Source: Pedobacter cryoconitis (GTDB lineage: Bacteria > Bacteroidota > Bacteroidia > Sphingobacteriales > Sphingobacteriaceae). From it: a stretch of DNA of 64,000 nucleotides. A model generated the notes under the pieces. That model was not told the DNA's origin. It did not search any database and worked only from the letters and a program-made list of their open reading frames with translations. The DNA is taken from positions 3,038,001-3,102,000 of the forward strand of contig NZ_JACHCG010000001.1 of NCBI RefSeq assembly GCF_014200595.1, written 5' to 3'. The translations under genes were made by a program, and so were the position numbers. Positions 18,887 through 25,844 of this stretch are shown here, piece after piece (the stretch's first letter is position 1; every line of letters begins with the position of its first letter).

Positions 18887-19648
18887 TTAGTTGTTAAGTT
18901 TTATAAATCCTCCATCAATAGGATAATCATTTCCTGTAATAAATCCCGATTCTTCTGCGCATAGATATAAAGCGAGCGCAGCTATTTCCTCAGGTTTGCC
19001 CATTCTTCCAATTGGCTGGCTTTTAGACAATTTCTCAAATACTTCCTCTTCCTGTCCTGCATAGTTTTTTGAAATAAAACCGTCTACAAAAGGAGTATGT
19101 ACCCTTGCAGGAGAGATACTGTTGCAACGGATACCATCTTCCAGATAATCGCGTGCTACAGACATGGTCATTGCGTAGATCGCACCTTTGCTCATGGAAT
19201 AAGCAAACCTGTCTGTTATACCGACTAAAGCGGCAATAGATGCCATATTCAAAATTACCGGACTTTTACTTTCCTTTAATAAAGGAATAGCTGCAAACAG
19301 TGTGTTGTAAGCTCCTTTCACATTCACAGCAAATACCTTATCAAAATCTTCTTCGCTTGTGGTACCGGCCTTCCCAATATGTGCTATGCCAGCGTTATTG
19401 ACCAGGATATCTACTGCACCAATCTGGTTAAAGATATCCAGCACCTGGTTTTGATTACTTACATCACAACTATGCCCGTGTGCCTGACCATTATTTTTCT
19501 GAATTTCGCTGACGGTTTCCTCTGCTGCTGCATTGAGTTCGATAATATGCACAATTGCACCTTTTGCGGCAAATAGTGTAGCAATAGCTTTCCCTATACC
19601 ACTTCCTCCTCCGGTAACAACGGCTATTTTTCCTTCTAAACTAAACAT
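18887..19648 (-). CDS. 2-keto-3-deoxy-L-fuconate dehydrogenase (SDR family)
   Basis: A 253-residue classical SDR. It has the cofactor motif VTGGGSGIGKAI, DILVNNAG, the catalytic serine in LNMASIAAL and the intact YSMSK pair, and the SPARVHTPFV loop. By position between the dehydratase and the FAH-family hydrolase it should oxidise 2-keto-3-deoxy-L-fuconate to the 2,4-diketo acid. It starts 8 nt after the uxaA-family stop. Unlike the other SDR in this operon, its catalytic lysine is present. Confidence 0.87.
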   Translation of the reverse strand: MFSLEGKIAVVTGGGSGIGKAIATLFAAKGAIVHIIELNAAAEETVSEIQKNNGQAHGHSCDVSNQNQVLDIFNQIGAVDILVNNAGIAHIGKAGTTSEEDFDKVFAVNVKGAYNTLFAAIPLLKESKSPVILNMASIAALVGITDRFAYSMSKGAIYAMTMSVARDYLEDGIRCNSISPARVHTPFVDGFISKNYAGQEEEVFEKLSKSQPIGRMGKPEEIAALALYLCAEESGFITGNDYPIDGGFIKLNN

Positions 19649-19656
19649 ATATTAAA

Positions 19657-21321
19657 TTATAGTGAAACACCTCTTTTCCATGGGATAAAATCATCCTGTC
19701 CTAATTCTACAGATTTAGGTTTGATACGTCCGCTTGCAACTTCAATTACATAATGCAGAATACGCGCTCCTGCCTGTTCGATACTTTCTGTACCTTCAAT
19801 GATAGTACCGCAGTTAATATCAATAATATCAGGCATTTTATTAAATAAAACTGTATTTGTAGAGAGTTTAATCACTGGTGCAACCGGGTTTCCTGTTGGT
19901 GTTCCCAAACCTGTAGTGAAAAGTACAATATTTGCACCTGAGGCTACTTCGGCAGTTGTACTTTCTACATCACTGCCTGGTGTACATAACAAGTTTAAAC
20001 CGGGTTTGGTTACTTTCTCCGGATAATCCAAAACAGCGGTCACCGGAGAATTACCTCCTTTTTTTGCTGCTCCAGCAGATTTTATAGCATCTGTAATCAA
20101 ACCGTCTTTGATGTTTCCGGGAGATGGGTTGGCGTAGAATCCAGAGCCGGTAGCCTCTGCCAGCGCGTTGTAGGTACTCATGAGTCCCATAAACCGGTTA
20201 GCGGTAGCTATATCTATGCAGCGATCACTTAATTCCTGTTCAACCCCACATAATTCTGGAAATTCAGCCAGAATAACACTTCCGCCCATAGTCACCAGTA
20301 AATCTGAAAGATGACCAAGCGCCGGGTTTGCTGAAATCCCCGAAAATCCATCAGAGCCACCACATTCCAGCCCTATACATAATTTAGATAAGGGAGCGGG
20401 TGTTCTTTGTTCCTGGTTCGCCAGAATTAAACCGGCAAACGTCTGTTTGAGTGCTTCTTGCAATAGTTTGCTTTCGGTTCCTAATTTTTGTTGTTCCAGC
20501 ACAACCAGTGGTTTACTGAATGCGGGATCTCTTTTTTTAATTTCTGCTTCGAGAATGCTAATCTGTGCATGCTGACAACCTAAACTCAGCACGGTTGCCC
20601 CGGCTACATTTGGATGGGTAATATATCCGGCCAGCAAACCACAAAGTGCATCGGAGTCCATTCTTGTTCCACCACAGCCCATATCATGGTTCAGAAATTT
20701 AATACCATCTATATTCGGAAAGAGTTTATTGGCTGGCGTTGCTGCTGCTGTATTTTGCAGATCGGCCTGTAAAATATCTTCTATACTTTTGCCTGTTTTA
20801 TATAAAGCAATCAGCCCGTCTACTTCATTTTCATAACTTTTCGTCTTTTTAAAGCCCAGTTTATCGGTCAGCGCCTCTTTAAGCACTTCTACATTGCGGT
20901 TTTCGCAAAATACAAGCGGGATCACAATCCAGTAGTTAGCGGTACCCACTGAACCATCCTTCCGATGAAAACCCATAAAAGTCTTATCCTTGAAGGCTGT
21001 AGTATCTGGTTGCTGCCACTGGATTTTTCTTTCTCCTAATTGATAGCCTCCGGCAGCATGTTTTACATTATCTACTGTAATCGGATATCCGGCAGGAATT
21101 GCTTCGCTTGCTTTACCCACCAGCACGCCATACATGAAAATACTGTTCCCTTCAGACAGATCATGTATGGTAAATTTGTGCTTGGCGGCTATCGGTGCGA
21201 TAATATCAAAAGTCAGCGTATTAAACTTTACTTTAAATCCTGCTGGTAAATCGACCAGTGCGACCAGCACATTGTCTGATGGGTGGATTTGTATAAAGTA
21301 AGTTGTTTCTAAAGACGCCAT
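19657..21321 (-). CDS. UxaA-family sugar-acid dehydratase, likely L-fuconate dehydratase
   Basis: A 554-residue protein of the altronate/galactarate dehydratase family. An N-terminal SAF domain (about 1-95) precedes the UxaA domain with MGCGGTRMDSD, LSLGCQ and IGLECGGSDGFSGI. Altronate dehydratase itself is excluded as first choice by the fucose neighbours; dehydration of L-fuconate to 2-keto-3-deoxy-L-fuconate fits. In characterised Xanthomonas-type pathways this step belongs to the enolase superfamily, so here it is a non-orthologous replacement. The ATG at 21321 leaves one base after the mutarotase stop; an earlier start would overlap it. Confidence 0.85.
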   Translation of the reverse strand: MASLETTYFIQIHPSDNVLVALVDLPAGFKVKFNTLTFDIIAPIAAKHKFTIHDLSEGNSIFMYGVLVGKASEAIPAGYPITVDNVKHAAGGYQLGERKIQWQQPDTTAFKDKTFMGFHRKDGSVGTANYWIVIPLVFCENRNVEVLKEALTDKLGFKKTKSYENEVDGLIALYKTGKSIEDILQADLQNTAAATPANKLFPNIDGIKFLNHDMGCGGTRMDSDALCGLLAGYITHPNVAGATVLSLGCQHAQISILEAEIKKRDPAFSKPLVVLEQQKLGTESKLLQEALKQTFAGLILANQEQRTPAPLSKLCIGLECGGSDGFSGISANPALGHLSDLLVTMGGSVILAEFPELCGVEQELSDRCIDIATANRFMGLMSTYNALAEATGSGFYANPSPGNIKDGLITDAIKSAGAAKKGGNSPVTAVLDYPEKVTKPGLNLLCTPGSDVESTTAEVASGANIVLFTTGLGTPTGNPVAPVIKLSTNTVLFNKMPDIIDINCGTIIEGTESIEQAGARILHYVIEVASGRIKPKSVELGQDDFIPWKRGVSL

Positions 21322-21322
21322 A

Positions 21323-21655
21323 TTATTCAAGTTCAAAAATTTGAGTCATTAACATCCATTTCTCTCCGGGCTTTGCACCGGGTAGGGCCTGCTGATATTT
21401 CCACATTAGCTTTTCCCATTCTTGTACGCGCTCATTTTCGGCATCCAGCGCGGCCTTATATTCAAAGCTGAAAGTATCATTCACTTCCATCCGCATCACA
21501 AGCCGGTTGGAAAAGCGATAAATCTGCATCTTTGTTATTCCTGATTTTTTAATGCTGGCATAGATCTCAGGCCATATTTTCTGATGACATTTTTCATATT
21601 CCCGGATTAATTCCGGATCATTTATTAAATCAAGCGTTAAACAATATGTCTTCAT
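21323..21655 (-). CDS. L-fucose/L-rhamnose mutarotase (RhaM family)
   Basis: A 110-residue dimeric alpha/beta-barrel-type protein of the RhaM family that interconverts sugar anomers. It shows the family blocks DLINDPELIREYEKCHQKIWPEI near the N terminus (read as conserved His and Trp), RMEVNDTFSFE in the centre, and C-terminal WMLMTQIFELE. In this operon it would present the anomer used by the fucose dehydrogenase. It is the first gene of the operon, with about 145 nt separating it from the divergent AraC regulator. Confidence 0.88.
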   Translation of the reverse strand: MKTYCLTLDLINDPELIREYEKCHQKIWPEIYASIKKSGITKMQIYRFSNRLVMRMEVNDTFSFEYKAALDAENERVQEWEKLMWKYQQALPGAKPGEKWMLMTQIFELE

Positions 21656-21730
21656 TTATCTATTTTCAATTTTCAGATCGTGCGTGTCTTTGTTTATTCA
21701 AAGGAAAGTATTTTTGATTTTATTTATTTT

Positions 21731-21756
21731 ATCATTTGAACGAAAGATTAAATGAT
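21731..21756. promoter_or_regulatory. Inverted repeat, candidate AraC-type operator
   Basis: ATCATTT and AAATGAT are separated by 12 bases in the divergent region between the fucose operon and its AraC-family regulator. The position suits an operator serving both directions. AraC proteins more often use direct repeats, which lowers confidence. Confidence 0.35.
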
Positions 21757-21800
21757 TTTGGCATATTTACGTTTCATCAGCCATCATTTGTAACAAAAAA

Positions 21801-22679
21801 ATGAAACCTCAACTTTTAAAAGCATCTCCTAACCCTATTCATTCTTTCAATGCCAGGCAGGATAATGTTCCTTATATCAATAACCGCTGGCATTATCATA
21901 CCGAAGTGGAATTGATTCATTTTAAAAAAGGTAATGGTACCCAGTTTATTGGGGATAGTATTAAACGCTTCCGGTCTGGTGATGTGATTTTAATCGGTGC
22001 ACACCTGCCCCATTACTGGAGATTTGATGATATATATTTTGACGAGCAGGTTAACACGAGCGCCGATGTACGTGTAATCCATTTCAATGAGAATTTCTGG
22101 GGTGACGTTTTTCTCAATTTACCAGAAAACAAGCTGATTAAAACTACGCTGGAAAAAGCCAGAAGGGGAATTCAGATTGGCGGGCAGATGAAAAATAATA
22201 TCGGAGAGTTACTGGAACAACTTTTACAGGCGGAAGGCTCAAAAAAGATCATGCTGCTGATGGAAGCATTAACCGCCATTGGTAATTGTACTAAAACAAG
22301 GTTACTTTCTTCTATTGGCTTTAAACATAATTTCGAGGATACAGAAAATGACAGGATACATGCGATTTATGAGTTCTCCCTGGCCAATTTTAAACGTAAA
22401 ATACAAACGCAGGAAGTAGCTGATATTGCCCATGTGAGTGTAAATTATTTTTGCAGATATTTCAAATCAAGAACAAGAAAGACCTATTCTCAGTTCATTA
22501 ACGAAATAAGAATAGGTCATGCCTGTAAGTTATTAATTGAAAATAAGATCAACGTAAAGCAGATTTGTTATGAGAGTGGTTTTTATAATTTTGCCAGCTT
22601 TCATAAATACTTCAAGTCTATTACGGGCAAAAGTCCGCTGAATTATCAACGTGAATTTTTGAGCGACCGCCAGTCGTAG
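21801..22679 (+). CDS. AraC-family transcriptional regulator of the fucose operon
   Basis: A 292-residue regulator. The N-terminal cupin-like sensor (about 15-110) has WHYHTEVELIHFKKG and FRSGDVILIGAHLPH; the C-terminal double helix-turn-helix (about 190-288) has VADIAHVSVNYFCRYFK and ICYESGFYNFASFHKYFKSITGKSPLNY elements. Divergent placement next to the mutarotase gene makes it the probable fucose- or fuconate-responsive activator. It ends exactly where the convergent DUF6496 gene ends, with no bases between stops. Confidence 0.9.
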   Translation: MKPQLLKASPNPIHSFNARQDNVPYINNRWHYHTEVELIHFKKGNGTQFIGDSIKRFRSGDVILIGAHLPHYWRFDDIYFDEQVNTSADVRVIHFNENFWGDVFLNLPENKLIKTTLEKARRGIQIGGQMKNNIGELLEQLLQAEGSKKIMLLMEALTAIGNCTKTRLLSSIGFKHNFEDTENDRIHAIYEFSLANFKRKIQTQEVADIAHVSVNYFCRYFKSRTRKTYSQFINEIRIGHACKLLIENKINVKQICYESGFYNFASFHKYFKSITGKSPLNYQREFLSDRQS

Positions 22680-22853
22680 CTATTTCTTTTTAGGTACTTT
22701 GGCGCCTTCTTTTTTTGCTTCAGAAAGCCCGATAGCTATTGCTTGTTTTTTAGAGGTCACTTTTGCTCCGCTTCCTGATATTAGTTTCCCTTCTTTCAGC
22801 TCATGCATAGTTTCTTCAACTTTCTCGCTTGCTTTTTTTGAATATTTAGCCAT
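22680..22853 (-). CDS. DUF6496 small basic protein
   Basis: A 57-residue Lys-rich cytosolic protein. The sequence MAKYSKKASEKVEETMHEL opens it, then GSGAKVTSKKQAIAIGLSEA, then a KVPKKK tail, which is the pattern of the DUF6496 family seen widely in bacteria. Function is unknown; the stress-protein-like, DNA-binding-like composition is only suggestive. The ATG at 22853 is chosen over an upstream TTG-like start. Its stop abuts the stop of the AraC gene on the other strand. Confidence 0.8.
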   Translation of the reverse strand: MAKYSKKASEKVEETMHELKEGKLISGSGAKVTSKKQAIAIGLSEAKKEGAKVPKKK

Positions 22854-22906
22854 GATGTTAAGTTTTAACATGGCTATAACCGATACCCTGGAATTTAGTT
22901 TAAAAA

Positions 22907-22939
22907 AAATTCCCGGCTGTGCGTTACAGCCGGGAATTT
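22907..22939 (-). terminator. Terminator of the SYLF gene
   Basis: AAATTCCCGGCTGT and ACAGCCGGGAATTT are exact 14-nt complements around a 5-nt loop. On the minus strand a run of eight T follows, directly after the SYLF gene. Confidence 0.9.
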
Positions 22940-22960
22940 CAGGACAAATTTCGATGCAAA

Positions 22961-23647
22961 TTATTTTTGCATACTTGTCAGGGTCGATTTTAATTCTTTA
23001 ACGATGGCTGAAGAATTGTCAGCTGCTTCGAATATTTTATGCGCGGACATTGCTTTTCCATAAAAACCAGTGTTCGATGGTGCATCTATAGCCAATGACG
23101 CTCCATTTAAGGAGATTCCTGCGAAAAGACCTTTACTACGGGAATATGAATAGACTTCGGCTTCCAGTTTATAGTCCGTATTTGCAGTTGAATTCCTGCC
23201 TACAGGGCCAGCAGCGACAGAAAGGTCACCACCAAGCGTAAAACTGCTCTTTTTAATATCAGTCAGACTATTGCTGTGTTTAAAGACCAAAACAAGATCC
23301 ACTGATTGTACTCCAATCTGTGCACCAATGCTGCCTCCGGTAATAGTTACAAAAACAGGATTACTCCAGGTACCGTCAGCGCGTTTAACCATCGCAACAC
23401 CTTTACCTCTTTTTGCCCCGATTACAAAACCTGCGTTGATTAATTTTGGTACGACAATAATTCCCTGTGTAACAGCTAATAATTCTGAGGGAATTGATTC
23501 TTTCATCTTACTAAAATCAGCAAGAACCGTTGTGGCATCTTTTACTTTCTTTTCTTCCTTTTCCTGTGCATTAACCGAAGCGCTTAAGAATAAGCCTGCA
23601 CATAAAAGAAGCGCAACTTTTAACTTCGATAATTTTATCGTTTTCAT
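22961..23647 (-). CDS. SYLF/YSC84 lipid-binding domain protein, exported
   Basis: A 228-residue protein with a signal peptide ending VNAQ and a SYLF (YSC84-like) domain covering most of the mature chain: GIIVVPKLINAGFVIGAKRGKG, then FVTITGGSIGAQIGVQ and VLVFK, then SYSRSKGLFAGISLNGASL. The domain binds phosphoinositide-type lipids in eukaryotes; the role of bacterial secreted forms is unknown. The ATG at 23647 is used because it begins the signal peptide; longer upstream starts add a hydrophobic tail over the palindrome region. It is monocistronic with its own terminator. Confidence 0.88.
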   Translation of the reverse strand: MKTIKLSKLKVALLLCAGLFLSASVNAQEKEEKKVKDATTVLADFSKMKESIPSELLAVTQGIIVVPKLINAGFVIGAKRGKGVAMVKRADGTWSNPVFVTITGGSIGAQIGVQSVDLVLVFKHSNSLTDIKKSSFTLGGDLSVAAGPVGRNSTANTDYKLEAEVYSYSRSKGLFAGISLNGASLAIDAPSNTGFYGKAMSAHKIFEAADNSSAIVKELKSTLTSMQK

Positions 23648-23712
23648 AATAGAACGGGTTTGATTTGAATTCATAATTAACTGTAAATAGTTAATCAAAT
23701 TCAGAGCCAAGA

Positions 23713-23775
23713 TTAATGGATAAAAAAAGAGCACCAATAATTAATAATTATTGGTGCTCTTTTTTTATCCATTAA
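23713..23775. terminator. 31-bp perfect palindrome, terminator of the small ORF
   Basis: Two exact 31-nt arms around a single central base (23744). On the minus strand it lies 12 nt after the stop of the small ORF at 23787-23927 and reads GAGCACC...GGTGCTC with T7, a strong terminator. It also lies 66 nt upstream of the SYLF start, insulating that gene. Confidence 0.8.
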
Positions 23776-23786
23776 GTAATCAAGTC

Positions 23787-23927
23787 TTATCTCATACCCA
23801 AAGTTAAGTACGGAGTTAAACCTGTATAAGTAGAAACATCATCATTCGGTTGCCCGTTTACTTTGTTTTTAGTTGAAATTTGAAACAATGGAGTTATTTG
23901 CAGTTTTAATAAATTAAGCTTTTTCAT
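23787..23927 (-). CDS. 46-residue Cys-free small ORF, RiPP-precursor-like or barrel remnant
   Basis: An unannotated-looking short gene with ATG start, own downstream terminator, and an in-frame stop seven codons upstream. The N-terminal part reads MKKLNLLKLQITPLFQIS, resembling Bacteroidota natural-product leaders beginning MKKLNLxKL. The C-terminal part holds five Ser/Thr (S32, T33, T35, T38, T42) and no Cys. It is divergent from the LytS-like kinase and lies 1.9 kb from the LanB gene. Against this, alternating strands and PYLTLGMR resemble the last hairpin of an outer-membrane barrel, so it may be a gene remnant. Translation is unproven. Confidence 0.45.
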   Translation of the reverse strand: MKKLNLLKLQITPLFQISTKNKVNGQPNDDVSTYTGLTPYLTLGMR

Positions 23928-23954
23928 TTTATAATAGCGTTTGATTTATACAAT

Positions 23955-23966
23955 CTTAGTACTAAG
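23955..23966. promoter_or_regulatory. 12-bp perfect palindrome, candidate operator
   Basis: CTTAGTACTAAG lies 28 nt upstream of the small ORF and 80 nt upstream of the kinase gene, between the two divergent units. On the minus strand it overlaps TAAGATTG, one base from the TAnnTTTG -7 consensus. The neighbouring LytTR regulator is the obvious candidate binder; this is inference. Confidence 0.4.
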
Positions 23967-24045
23967 CATTCAAAATAAAAAAGTTATTACACCAACTCCA
24001 ATAATGTCAAGGTAAATAAACATATAATACTTTATATTTGAAGTA

Positions 24046-25116
24046 ATGATTTTCGCCATAACCTCTGAAAAAGCTAAATTTTACCGTGCTAACATTTTTG
24101 TGTGGACGCTGTTTATCACTTATGAAATAATGATCGTCTACTTGATGAGAGGTTCTACAGGCCCTTTATCAGATTATGTAAGTTCTTACGCATTAAATAT
24201 AATTCTTTTTTATGCGAATAGCTATATAGTATGGCCGAGGATTTATAAAAGACCTTTACATATTGCTATCACATTAATTATACTTGAATTTGCTGCTTAC
24301 ACAGCACTCAAATTCATTTTTAGCGAAATTTACTTTCTTTTTGGGTTACTAGAAACAAACCCAATGGATAATCCTATCTTCCTCTCTATCGCAGCGACAG
24401 TATATCGGTTTACTTATTTTTTTGGATTAAGTACAGGTTATTGGTTTGTCTTAAATATAATTGCGCAGCGAAAAGAAATTACTGATCTGGAGAAAAACAA
24501 ACTGCTTGATCAGATTAATCATCAGGAACTAAAGAAAAAACTAATCAATTCAGAGATCGCATATTTAAAATCACAAATCAACCCTCATTTTTTATTTAAC
24601 ACCTTAAATTTCCTGCACAATACAGCGATTAAAACGTCACCTCAACTGACCAGACCTATACTGCTACTTTCGGATATTATGCGTTATGCATTAACAGAAA
24701 TACCAAAAAACGGTAAAGTTGAACTTTCAGAAGAGTTAGAACAAATCGCCTCGTTTATCGACTTAAATCAATTTAGGTTTGATCATAATTTACAGTTATC
24801 TTTCACCATTATAGGAAATACAGCTAATCTCAGAATACTCCCATTGATTTTACTGACTCCTGTTGAAAATATTTTTAAATATGCGGACCTTAAAAATGCG
24901 GAACATCCTGTTAAAATTAACGTAGAAATTAATAATAATGAAATGCAATTTACGATCAACAACAGAAAAATAAGAACAAGAAAACCTTTTCAAAGTCATG
25001 GAGTAGGCATCAAAAATTTAAAATTAAGACTTGATGCATATTATCCGGAAAGTCACGAAATTCAAATCATAGAAACTGCTGATAATTATACGTTCAAGCT
25101 TCAAATAACTCTATAA
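24046..25116 (+). CDS. LytS/YehU-type sensor histidine kinase
   Basis: A 356-residue membrane kinase of the His_kinase (LytS-like) class. Four or more hydrophobic helices occupy about residues 15-140, then a short coiled coil (about 143-172). The phospho-acceptor is H181 in LKSQINPHFLFNTLN, and the ATPase part has LTPVENIFKYA and a C-terminal HGVGIKNLKLRL. No extracellular sensor domain is present, so the signal is perceived in or near the membrane. It is followed after 5 nt by its LytTR response regulator and pairs by position with the LanB gene. Confidence 0.93.
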   Translation: MIFAITSEKAKFYRANIFVWTLFITYEIMIVYLMRGSTGPLSDYVSSYALNIILFYANSYIVWPRIYKRPLHIAITLIILEFAAYTALKFIFSEIYFLFGLLETNPMDNPIFLSIAATVYRFTYFFGLSTGYWFVLNIIAQRKEITDLEKNKLLDQINHQELKKKLINSEIAYLKSQINPHFLFNTLNFLHNTAIKTSPQLTRPILLLSDIMRYALTEIPKNGKVELSEELEQIASFIDLNQFRFDHNLQLSFTIIGNTANLRILPLILLTPVENIFKYADLKNAEHPVKINVEINNNEMQFTINNRKIRTRKPFQSHGVGIKNLKLRLDAYYPESHEIQIIETADNYTFKLQITL

Positions 25117-25121
25117 CCTTT

Positions 25122-25844
25122 ATGTATAAATGTTTTATAATAGATGATGAATCCCATGCCATCGAAACACTAAAAAAATACGCTGCTGACAGTGCGCAAT
25201 TAGAGATTATTTCCTTTTCACAAAATCCACTGGAAGCAGTTAAATATATTAATGAAAATAAAGATATAGATATTACTTTCCTTGACATTGATATGCCAGA
25301 AATGTCTGGTTTGGATGTAGCCGATTTAATTTATAAGAACACGGCAATCATTTTCACAACTGGACACGCTGGATATGCAGTGCAGGGATTCGAAAAAAAC
25401 ATTTCGGATTTCCTGCTAAAACCCATTTCCTTTGAGAAGTTTTTAAAGTCCGTAACAAAGGTTATTGGCAAAATAGAAGAGCAAAAACCACAAAGCATAG
25501 CCAAAAATGAAAGTTATTTCTTTGTCAATCCAGGAATCAAAGGTAAAATGCTCAAAGTCAACTATGATGATGTAGAGTATATTGAAGGACTAAACAACTA
25601 TATTGTTATTCATACTCCTCAGAATAATCATATTATCTACCTGACCATGAAAGAGATTGAAGCAGGGTTGCCGATAACTAATTTCATCAGAATTCATAAG
25701 TCTTATATCATTAATATTGATAAGGTCACCATGATGGAGGGCAACAAGATTATGATCGATAAAATGATTCTTCCTATTGGCTCCTCCTTTAAGGATCAAC
25801 TTTTAAAAAAGGTGAATAGTAACGTCATTAAAACTCATCGTTAG
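25122..25844 (+). CDS. LytTR-family response regulator
   Basis: A 240-residue regulator with a receiver domain (about 1-120; phospho-acceptor D55 in FLDIDMPEMSG; conserved K in FLLKPIS) and a LytTR DNA-binding domain (about 135-235; YIEGLNNYIVIHT and FIRIHKSYIIN). It is co-transcribed with the upstream kinase. The 3' end overlaps the end of the convergent LanB gene by 17 nt. The palindrome in front of the kinase is a plausible target. Confidence 0.94.
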   Translation: MYKCFIIDDESHAIETLKKYAADSAQLEIISFSQNPLEAVKYINENKDIDITFLDIDMPEMSGLDVADLIYKNTAIIFTTGHAGYAVQGFEKNISDFLLKPISFEKFLKSVTKVIGKIEEQKPQSIAKNESYFFVNPGIKGKMLKVNYDDVEYIEGLNNYIVIHTPQNNHIIYLTMKEIEAGLPITNFIRIHKSYIINIDKVTMMEGNKIMIDKMILPIGSSFKDQLLKKVNSNVIKTHR

